A program made the position numbers and the translations under genes. The notes beneath the pieces are model-generated. The model did no database searches and was not told the origin of the DNA. It saw nothing but the letters and a program-made list of their open reading frames with translations. Positions 40,315 through 47,499 of a stretch of 64,000 nt of DNA are shown piece by piece. Source of the DNA: Planctomycetota bacterium (lineage in GTDB: Bacteria; Planctomycetota; B15-G4; SIAN01); assembly GCA_016795285.1 (NCBI GenBank), contig JAEUIC010000028.1, positions 62,001 to 126,000 of the forward strand, read 5' to 3'. The first letter of the stretch is position 1; every line of letters starts with the position of its first letter.

Positions 40315-42242
40315 GCGTGGAGGTCGCGGCGGACCGTGACGCGCCGGCCGCGGATCGAGGAGCCGCGCAGCGCGTCGATCACCTGGTCGACCGCCTCGGC
40401 CGGCACCTCGACCAGCGCGAAGCGGTCGGTGATGCGGACCGAGCCGATCGCGGCACCCGGCACGCCCGCCTCGTTGGCGATGGCGCCGACCAGGTCGCCC
40501 GGCCGCAGCCCGTCGATGCGTCCCGCGCCGATGAAGATGCGCCCCATCTCGCCGGCGACGTCGTGGGCGCCGCGCGGCCGGAAGGGCGGTCGATCGCCTT
40601 GCGGCCCATGGTCGCGCGGCGGACCCCACTCGCGCGGCGGCGGCAGCCCTAGGTCCTGCTCGTCGGCCTGCTCGCCCGAAGCGGCGTGGTTCGCGTCATG
40701 GGCGAGCTTGGCGGCGGCGGCGGCGACGTCCATCGGGTCGAGCTCGCTCGCGAGCTCCTCGACCATCCGCTTGAACGGCTCGAGCTCGCCGGCCAGCACC
40801 GCCTCGCGCAGCGACGCGCGGGTCAGCTCGAGGCGGCGGTTCTTCAGGTCGGCGACGGTCGGCAGCTGCTCGAGCGCGATCTTCTGGCGCGTGGCGAACT
40901 CGAGGTTGCGCAGCAGGCGGTGCTCGCGCGGCTCGACGAAGGTGATGGCGACCCCTTCGCGGCCGGCGCGGCCGGTGCGACCGATGCGATGGACGTAGTC
41001 GTCGGGGTCGGACGGGACGCCGTAGTTGACGACGTGCGAGACGTGCTCGATGTCGAGCCCGCGCGCCGCGACGTCGGTGGCGATCAGCAGGTCGGCCTGC
41101 TGCTCGCGGAAGCGCTTCATGACGCGGTCGCGCTGTTCCTGCTGGAAGCCGCCGTGCAGCGCTTCGGCCCGCCAGCCGCGCGCGTTCATCGTCTCCTGCA
41201 GCTCGTCCACCTCGAGGCGAGTGCGGCAGAAGACGATCGCCGAGGTCGGTTGCTCCATGTCGAGCACGCGGCCGAGCGCGGCGTGCTTCACCGGCCGCGG
41301 TACCATGTAGGCGACCTGGCGCACGCGCGGCGCCTGGCCCGCCTGCGGCCGCTCGCGCGCGATGGTGACGCGCACCGGGTCGCGCAGGTGGGAGCGGGCG
41401 ATGGCGAGGATGCGCGGCGCGAGCGTCGCCGAGAAGAGCGCCGTCTGGTGGTCGGCCGGCAGCTTGGCGAGGATCGCCTCGATGTCCTCGGCGAACCCCA
41501 TGTCGAGCATCTCGTCCGCCTCGTCGAGGACGCAGAGCTTCACGTCGTCGAGCATCAGCGAGCGGCGGTTCAGGTGGTCGAGCGCGCGGCCCGGCGTCGC
41601 GACGATCACCTCGACGCCGCGGTCGAGCACGCGCAGCTGCTGGCGGATCTCCTGGCCGCCGTAGATCGGCAGCACGGTCGCAGCGCGCGCGCGGCCGTAG
41701 CGATGGATCGCCTCGGCGACCTGCATGGCGAGCTCGCGCGTCGGCACCAGCACCAGCGCGGTCGGCTTGTTGCGCACCGGCTTGCCGGTGACCGCGCGCT
41801 GCAGCAACGGCAGCGCGAAGGCGGCCGTCTTGCCGGTGCCGGTCGCCGCTTGGCCGAGCACGTCGCGGCCCGCGAGCAGCGGCGGGATCGCCTCGCGCTG
41901 GATCGGGGTCGGCTCTTCGTAGCCGAGCACGGCGAGGTCGGCGCAAACGGCCGCGTCGACGCCGAGCGCAGCGAACCCCTTCGCGGTGGCGGGCGCAGTG
42001 GCGGGCGCGCTGGCGTCGGCGACCGCGGGCGCGGCGATCGGTGCCGCCGCCGACGGAACCGCAGGCGCGGGCGGCGCGGGCTTGGCGGGTTTGGCGGGCG
42101 GCGCGGACGGCGGCGAAGCAGCGGGCGCGGACGGCGGCGAAGCAGCGGGCGCGGCCGGCGGGAGCGGCGCGCCCGACGGGGCGTAGGAGGCGGCGGAACG
42201 TTTCGGCGGGCGCGGTGGGCGCGGGGCGTCGGAGGCGGTCAT
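40311..42242 (-). CDS. DEAD-box ATP-dependent RNA helicase with DbpA-type RNA-binding tail
   Basis: 643-aa helicase. A ~85-residue Pro/Ala-rich disordered leader precedes the core. Motifs in order: Q-motif YEEPTPIQREAI, motif I ATGTGKT (133-139), PTRELA, TPGR, DEAD (240-243), SAT (271-273), then ARGLDIE and HRIGRTGR. The last ~75 residues (GRIFIGAGRIDGLRPGDLVG, then ITDRFALVEVPAEAVDQVID) form the DbpA/CsdA RNA-binding domain. It is expected in ribosome assembly or RNA unwinding. The ATG at 42242 lacks a Shine-Dalgarno sequence; CACAAT ends 6 nt before it, hinting at a leaderless mRNA. Its stop overlaps the NTF2-like lipoprotein start. Confidence 0.95.
   Translation of the reverse strand: MTASDAPRPPRPPKRSAASYAPSGAPLPPAAPAASPPSAPAASPPSAPPAKPAKPAPPAPAVPSAAAPIAAPAVADASAPATAPATAKGFAALGVDAAVCADLAVLGYEEPTPIQREAIPPLLAGRDVLGQAATGTGKTAAFALPLLQRAVTGKPVRNKPTALVLVPTRELAMQVAEAIHRYGRARAATVLPIYGGQEIRQQLRVLDRGVEVIVATPGRALDHLNRRSLMLDDVKLCVLDEADEMLDMGFAEDIEAILAKLPADHQTALFSATLAPRILAIARSHLRDPVRVTIARERPQAGQAPRVRQVAYMVPRPVKHAALGRVLDMEQPTSAIVFCRTRLEVDELQETMNARGWRAEALHGGFQQEQRDRVMKRFREQQADLLIATDVAARGLDIEHVSHVVNYGVPSDPDDYVHRIGRTGRAGREGVAITFVEPREHRLLRNLEFATRQKIALEQLPTVADLKNRRLELTRASLREAVLAGELEPFKRMVEELASELDPMDVAAAAAKLAHDANHAASGEQADEQDLGLPPPREWGPPRDHGPQGDRPPFRPRGAHDVAGEMGRIFIGAGRIDGLRPGDLVGAIANEAGVPGAAIGSVRITDRFALVEVPAEAVDQVIDALRGSSIRGRRVTVRRDLHA
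42101..42148. repeat. Perfect 24-bp tandem duplication in the helicase leader
   Basis: Two adjacent identical 24-bp units (42101-42124, 42125-42148) encode repeated Ser/Pro/Ala segments (ASPPSAPA) in the disordered N-terminus. Nucleotide identity indicates a recent duplication. Confidence 0.8.
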
Positions 42243-42297
42243 GGCGCCATTGTGCCGAGGGGGCGCCGAGCGCCGCGAGCTTTCTCTGCGGCCCGGG

Positions 42298-44772
42298 TCA
42301 CTCCAGCACGAAGTCGATCGCGTTGCCGAGGTAGGCGCCGCTCGGGTCGAGGACGAGCGGCTGCAGGTGGATCTCGACGCCCGACAGCGTCGGATCGACC
42401 GGCAGGTCGGCGATCAGCGTGTAGCGGCCGCTCGGGCCGGTGTTCCCGCTCGCCACCGGGATCATCGTCGCCGCATCGAGTTCGAGCAGGCCGAGCTTCT
42501 TCAGGAAGAGGTTGCCGGGCTGCTGCGCGCCCCAGAGCACGAACGACTGGTTGGCGTCGCCTTGGACGTGGAGGCGCAGCGACCCGCCCTGCTTCGGGCT
42601 GCCGTAGCGCCAGACGCCGACGCGACCGGACGGGAAGGCGCGGAACTCGAGGTCGTCGACGAGCGCCTCGGCGAGCGAGTTGTTCGGGTCGTCGGCGGCG
42701 CGGAAGCGCAGCTGCATGCGATCGGTGAGCGGCACGTAGGCGGCCGGGTCGAAGCTCACCTGCTGCCACGAGTTGTGGTTGCCGGCGAGCGCCTCGACGT
42801 CGCTCCAGGTGGCGCCGCCGTCGGCGCTGATCGAGACGAGGAAGGTGTCGTCGGCGGTGGTGAGGTCGGTGAACCAGCGCCAGTAGGAGATCAGCGGAGC
42901 GACCGCATCCTCGAGGTCGAACTGCGGGCTGTAGGCGGTGGTGCGGCCGCTGTCGAGGTCGTAGGTGCCGGCGCTGCTGCCGGCGCGTCCATCGGTGACG
43001 AGGCAGAAGACGCCGCTCGCGGAGTGGTCGTCGGCTGGCTGCGCGGTGTTGCCTCCCGAGGTGGTCTGCTGCGGGTCGGCCACCTCGAAGCGGCCGTTCA
43101 CCGCGTTGTCGCCGGCGTCGCCGAGCGTCCAGCCGAAGTCGGCCTCGAGGTCGTCGCCATCGACGGTGACCGGCTCGCCGATCAGCAGCGTGAAGGCGTG
43201 GCTCTCGACGTAGCCGTCGTAGGCGAGGTCGGCGGTGACCGTGATGCGCTGCCCGAGCGCGGCGCCCGGCGCGACCTGCACGCGCAGCGGCGCAGCGAGG
43301 TTGTCGGCCTGCGCGAACGCGGCGAGCGTGCCGAAGTCGTGGAAGCCGTCGACGACGACGACGTCGGCGCTGCTGCTCGCGAGCGAGAGCGTCGCGGCGC
43401 CGTTCGTGGCGAGCGTGCCGACGTTCTCGAGCCGGAGCGCGAGGTCGAACTCCTCGCCCGGCTCGCTCCAGGCGTCGCCGTCGCCGCTCGACTCGACGAG
43501 CGCCCAGTCGTCGCTCTCGAGCCCGGCGCCCGCGTAGAGCGCGATCCGCTGGAAGCCGCGCAGGTTCTCCTCGATCAGCGGGACGATGCGCGTCGCGGGC
43601 GGCCAGAAGCCGTCGCCGCTGCCGCCGATCTCGACGGTGCCCGACCAGGTGCCGTGCACGCCGTGGTCGAGGTCGACGGTGTTGCCGTTGGCCGAGTAGA
43701 GCGCCTGGCAGATCGTGCCGTGGACGTAGCCGTTGGTCTCGGTGTAGCGCTCCGCGATCGCGTCGAACGCCGCGCGCTGCGGCGGATCGAAGCAGTCGTA
43801 GCCCCACGGGAAGAGCCAGAGGTCGGAGTAGGTGTGGGTCGAGATCGAGGTCTGGAACTCGCGGCTGGCGATGAACGCCTCCATCGCCTGCGTCTCGGGC
43901 TCGGAGGCGGGCGACGGGCCGCGGTAGGTCTCGCTGCTGCTGTTGCCGCTCGAGCCCGAGTTGTCGTAGCCCCACTGGTAGGAGTAGTTGCGGTTCAGGT
44001 CGACGCCGTAGGTGCCGTTGCCGTTGTCGCGCCGGTTCTTCCGCCACATCCCGCCGCCGTTGGGCGAGTTGGCGCGGTTGTACTCGTAGCCGTCGGGGTT
44101 CACGACCGGGATGAACCAGATCTCCCGCTCGTCGACGAGGTGGGTGGCGAGCGGGTCGCTGCCGTAGTTCTCGAGCAGCCAGTCGAGGAAGTAGAGCGTC
44201 GCGTGGATGCCGACCGGCTCGCGCGCGTGGTGGAGCGCGTCGAAGCGCACTTCGGGTTCCGCCTCGTCCAGCGCGTGGGAGTCGGAGACCTTCACCGCCC
44301 AGATCTCGCGACCCTCGCCGCTCTGGCCGATCGAGAACTTCGCGCTGCAGATGGTCGGGTGGTTCGCGGCGAAGCCGTCGAGCAGCGCCTCGACCTCGGC
44401 CAGCGTGAAGTAGCCGCCCATGCTGCCGCCGTCCCAGTCGATGCCGCTCGCGCGGCTCGCCGGCGGCGCGGTGGCGGCGAGGCGCGCCGCATAGAACGCC
44501 TCGAGGTCGCGCTGCGTCACCGTCACGAGCGCCCCGAGGCGCTGCAGCTCGGCGAGCTGCGCATCGGTGACGCTGATCTCGGCGCGCCCGCCCGGCAGCC
44601 GGCTCTGGCAGTCGAGCGCGACGCCCGCCTGCTCGGCGGCGCGCACGCTGCGCGCGTCGCGCAACGAGAGCTCGGCGAGATGGTGGCGGGGCGGCGGGCC
44701 GGACTGCAGCGGCGCAGGCGACGGCGACGGCGCGAGCAGCGCGGCGGCGAGGAGCGGCAGGGCGAGCGACAT
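42298..44772 (-). CDS. Secreted M14 zinc carboxypeptidase
   Basis: 824-aa exported metallopeptidase. The signal peptide (LALPLLAAALLAPSPSPA) is followed by a propeptide-like region and the M14 domain from about residue 115. Zinc ligands are His182 and Glu185 (HHAREP) and His313 (STHTYS). Arg-binding and substrate signatures are NPDGYEYNR, then RKNRR and DLNRNYSYQWG. The catalytic Glu381 lies in GTVEIGGSGDGFWPP. After ~residue 405 come beta-rich domains (an APHP/CARDB-like part, then a jelly-roll with NSWQQVSFDPAAYVP) common in secreted peptidases. GGAGAG lies 5 nt before the ATG at 44772. It likely degrades external proteins from the C-terminus. Confidence 0.94.
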   Translation of the reverse strand: MSLALPLLAAALLAPSPSPAPLQSGPPPRHHLAELSLRDARSVRAAEQAGVALDCQSRLPGGRAEISVTDAQLAELQRLGALVTVTQRDLEAFYAARLAATAPPASRASGIDWDGGSMGGYFTLAEVEALLDGFAANHPTICSAKFSIGQSGEGREIWAVKVSDSHALDEAEPEVRFDALHHAREPVGIHATLYFLDWLLENYGSDPLATHLVDEREIWFIPVVNPDGYEYNRANSPNGGGMWRKNRRDNGNGTYGVDLNRNYSYQWGYDNSGSSGNSSSETYRGPSPASEPETQAMEAFIASREFQTSISTHTYSDLWLFPWGYDCFDPPQRAAFDAIAERYTETNGYVHGTICQALYSANGNTVDLDHGVHGTWSGTVEIGGSGDGFWPPATRIVPLIEENLRGFQRIALYAGAGLESDDWALVESSGDGDAWSEPGEEFDLALRLENVGTLATNGAATLSLASSSADVVVVDGFHDFGTLAAFAQADNLAAPLRVQVAPGAALGQRITVTADLAYDGYVESHAFTLLIGEPVTVDGDDLEADFGWTLGDAGDNAVNGRFEVADPQQTTSGGNTAQPADDHSASGVFCLVTDGRAGSSAGTYDLDSGRTTAYSPQFDLEDAVAPLISYWRWFTDLTTADDTFLVSISADGGATWSDVEALAGNHNSWQQVSFDPAAYVPLTDRMQLRFRAADDPNNSLAEALVDDLEFRAFPSGRVGVWRYGSPKQGGSLRLHVQGDANQSFVLWGAQQPGNLFLKKLGLLELDAATMIPVASGNTGPSGRYTLIADLPVDPTLSGVEIHLQPLVLDPSGAYLGNAIDFVLE

Positions 44773-44879
44773 CGGGCTCTCCGGTGCAGGACAGGGTGGC
44801 GAGGCGGCGCGCGCCGGCGGATGGCGAGGCGCTTCTGACGCGTCGCGCGCGAGCGTTGCGACGGGAGGTTAGCGCGCCG

Positions 44880-45698
44880 CTAGCGGATGCGCAGGTCGAC
44901 CACCAGCGGGTCGTGGTCCATCGTTCCGTGGCGGCGCCCTTTCCAGGGCCGCGCGGCGAGCCGCTCGAGCGCGTTCGAGACGAACAGGTAGTCGAGGCGC
45001 CGGTCGGGCTCGGCGGTGGGGCCGCTGCCGGCGCCCGCATCGACGAGCCGCTCGGCCAACCAGTTGTAGATCTCGGCATCGCGCTGCGGGTCGTTCGAGA
45101 GGAGGTCGCCGCGTCGATCGATGTCGAGGTTCAAGTCGCCGCCGAGCAGGTGGAAGTCGGCGGTGATCGCCAGCAGCGACTCGGCTGCGCGACCGATCTC
45201 GCCGCGCCGCGCGCGCGCCGACCACGCCGAGGCGTGCAGTCCGGCGATGGCGAAGCTCCTCCCCTCGAACTGCCACTCGGCCAGCGCCAGTCCGCCCTGC
45301 GAGCTGCCGCCGACGAACTGCCCGCGCCGCGCGACGATCGCCACGTCGCCCGCCGCGCGCACCCAGCCGGCGCCGACGTCGAAGCGGGCGCGCAGCGCGT
45401 CGAAGTCGCGCGGATAGAGGAACTCCTGCAGCAGCACGAGGTCGGGATCGAGGACGAGCAGCGTCCGCGCCACCGCGTCGAGGTCGTCCGCCCGCAACGA
45501 GTGGGGCTGCCCGCCGTCGCTGCCGCCGACGTTCCAGGTGACGACGCGCAGCGACCTCTCGGGGCGCTTCGCAGGCCACCACTTCGCCGCGTCGCCCTCG
45601 ACCGCGCGGCGCGCCGGATCGAGCGCACGGGCGCCGAAGAACGCGAGCGCCGCGATCAGCCAGAGCGCGAGCTCGACGAGGCGCGCGGAGCGGTTCAT
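44880..45698 (-). CDS. Endonuclease/exonuclease/phosphatase-fold protein
   Basis: 272-aa protein with an N-terminal membrane segment (LVELALWLIAALAFFGARAL) and an EEP (DNase I-like) domain on the far side. Motifs: VVTWNVGG (Asn), LLQEFLYP (Glu metal ligand), AGLHASAW, LGGDLNLD (Asp/Asn) and MDHDPLVVDL (final Asp-His). All canonical catalytic groups are present. Substrate could be nucleic acid or phospholipid/phosphoester; the membrane anchor favours an extracytoplasmic role. GGGAGGAG lies 4-5 nt before ATG 45698, which overlaps the permease stop (ATGA). It is last in the topA operon. Confidence 0.88.
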   Translation of the reverse strand: MNRSARLVELALWLIAALAFFGARALDPARRAVEGDAAKWWPAKRPERSLRVVTWNVGGSDGGQPHSLRADDLDAVARTLLVLDPDLVLLQEFLYPRDFDALRARFDVGAGWVRAAGDVAIVARRGQFVGGSSQGGLALAEWQFEGRSFAIAGLHASAWSARARRGEIGRAAESLLAITADFHLLGGDLNLDIDRRGDLLSNDPQRDAEIYNWLAERLVDAGAGSGPTAEPDRRLDYLFVSNALERLAARPWKGRRHGTMDHDPLVVDLRIR

Positions 45699-46531
45699 GG
45701 CTCCTCCCGGCGCCGGAAGCGGCGGAACGCGAGCGCCAAGAAGAGCGCCGACTGGCCAAGCAGCGCCGCCGCGTGGTGGGCGAGCTCGCGCCACGCGATC
45801 TCCTCGCGGAAGAGCGCGCGCCACGCGGTGGCGTGCCAGGTGAAGAGCCACGGCCGCAGCGCCTCGAAGAAGTGGACCTCGCTGATGACATGCGCGACGA
45901 GGTAGAGGGCGACGGCGGCGCCAACCGCGTTCACCGCGCTGCGGGTGAACGTGGCGATCCAGAAGGAGAGCGAGAGCGGGGCGAGCAGCGCCAGCGACGC
46001 GGCGAGCCAAGCGAGCGCGAAGCGCTGCAGCGCGACGTCGCGCGGCAGGAACTGCGGCCGCGGCGCGCTCTGCAGCACGCCGGGATAGAGGCGCAGGTCG
46101 CCCCAGCCGACCGCGAAGAGGCCGAGCAGCAGCGCCGCCGCCACGAAGAGCGCCGTGAGCAGCGTCGTCCAGCCGAACGCGACGGCGAGCTTCCCGAAGA
46201 AGAGGCGCGTCTTCGAGACCGGCCGTACGAGCAGCAACGTGAGCGTCCCGCTGCCGGTGTCGCCGGCAAGTTGCGCGCCCCCCTCGAGCGCGGCGAAGAG
46301 CGGCAGCAGCAGCACGAAGCCGAAGAAGAAGGCGTAGAGCGCGAAGGTGAGGCCGTTGAAGTAGCTCTTGTTCTCGTAGGTGTACTCGAAGGTCGCGGCG
46401 CCGCCGCTGCGCGCCTGCGCGTAGCTCCAGAAGCCGACCAGCATCAGCACGAGGAAGAGCAGCAGCGCCGCGAGCGCCAGCAGCGGCCGCCGCGAACGCA
46501 CCAGCCGCAGCAGCTCGAGGCGCTCGCTCAC
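45695..46531 (-). CDS. ABC-2 type transporter permease (NosY-like)
   Basis: 278-aa membrane subunit with six hydrophobic helices, the first PLLALAALLLFLVLMLVGFW. After helix 2 the motif GAQLAGDTGSGTLTLLLVRPVSKTRL (split over residues ~85-110) has the DxxxGTL..LLxxPVSR pattern of ABC-2/NosY permeases. An amphipathic segment FTRSAVNAVGAAVALYL follows. It pairs with the ATPase encoded directly upstream. Start GTG 46531 overlaps the ATPase stop (GTGA). The substrate is unknown; related pairs export lipids, drugs or assist copper-site assembly. Confidence 0.9.
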   Translation of the reverse strand: MSERLELLRLVRSRRPLLALAALLLFLVLMLVGFWSYAQARSGGAATFEYTYENKSYFNGLTFALYAFFFGFVLLLPLFAALEGGAQLAGDTGSGTLTLLLVRPVSKTRLFFGKLAVAFGWTTLLTALFVAAALLLGLFAVGWGDLRLYPGVLQSAPRPQFLPRDVALQRFALAWLAASLALLAPLSLSFWIATFTRSAVNAVGAAVALYLVAHVISEVHFFEALRPWLFTWHATAWRALFREEIAWRELAHHAAALLGQSALFLALAFRRFRRREEP

Positions 46532-47499
46532 CGCGTGGCTCCGTTCGCCGCGCCGTGGCTCGCGGCCTTCGCCTGCGCGACGCGGCGATCGAGCAGCGCC
46601 TCGAGCGGCGGACGCTCGACGTGGAACTCGAGCAGCTCGAGCCGGGCCGCCTGCAGCAGCGCGCGCGCCTGCTCGAGCGTGCAGCTCCCGGCCGGGAGCT
46701 CGAGCGTGTCGCCGCGAAGCGTCGCCGCGATTCCCGCCGCCCGCAGCGCCGCCGCCGCCGCGCTCGCCGCGCTCGCCGCGCCTGCGCCGCCGTCACGCGG
46801 CGCGACGACGATGCGCAGCCGCTCGCTGCCGGCGCGCAGCTCGTCGATCGCGCCGCAGAAGAGGAGGCGCCCCTCCTGCAGCAGCGCGAGGCGATCGACC
46901 AGCGACTCGACCTCGCCGAGCAGGTGGCTCGCCAGCACGATCGTCACGCCGTGGTCGCGGCAGAGCGCGAGCAGCAGCGCGCGCAGCGCGAGCACCGCCT
47001 GCGGGTCGAGCCCCTCGGTCGGCTCGTCGAGCACGAGCAGCCGCGGCCGCGGCACCAGCGCGATCGCGAGGGCGAGCCGCTGGCGCATGCCGAACGAGTA
47101 GGTGCGCACGCGGTCGTCGGCGCGCTCCACGAGGCCGACGGCGGCGAGCGCCTCGTCGACCTCGCGCGGCGCGACCGCGCGGCCACCGAGGCGGGCGAGG
47201 TGGCGCACCGTCTCGCGCGCCGTGAGCGTCTCGAAGAGCGCCGGCGGCGCGAACGCGAAGCGCGCGTCGCGCATCACCGCCTCGCGCGCGCGGAACGGCT
47301 CGTGGCCGAGGAGGCGCACGCGGCCCTCGCTGGGGGCGAGCAGCCCCGCCAGCAGCTTGAGCAGCGTCGACTTGCCCGAGCCGTTGCGGCCGACCAGGCC
47401 GAAGAGCTCGCCTGGCGCGATCGAGAGCGACACGTCGTCGAGCGCCGCGCGGGTGCCGAAGCGCTTGGTGACCGCCGCGACCTCGACCGCCGCGCTCAC
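46528..47499 (-). CDS. ABC-2 type transporter ATP-binding protein
   Basis: 323-aa ATPase from GTG 47499, which overlaps the topA stop. Walker A GRNGSGKST is at residues 37-45, the signature is an atypical YSFGMRQRL (SFGMRQ 135-140), Walker B is LLVLDEPTEG (154-163) and the switch His is in LASHLLGEVESL. The last ~100 residues are an extra C-terminal domain of the type seen in NosF/CcmA-like subunits. It works with the adjacent permease to form a homodimeric-type exporter. The frame extends upstream into topA, but the GTGA overlap and the start of homology at EVAAVTKRFG define the start. Confidence 0.93.
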   Translation of the reverse strand: MSAAVEVAAVTKRFGTRAALDDVSLSIAPGELFGLVGRNGSGKSTLLKLLAGLLAPSEGRVRLLGHEPFRAREAVMRDARFAFAPPALFETLTARETVRHLARLGGRAVAPREVDEALAAVGLVERADDRVRTYSFGMRQRLALAIALVPRPRLLVLDEPTEGLDPQAVLALRALLLALCRDHGVTIVLASHLLGEVESLVDRLALLQEGRLLFCGAIDELRAGSERLRIVVAPRDGGAGAASAASAAAAALRAAGIAATLRGDTLELPAGSCTLEQARALLQAARLELLEFHVERPPLEALLDRRVAQAKAASHGAANGATR

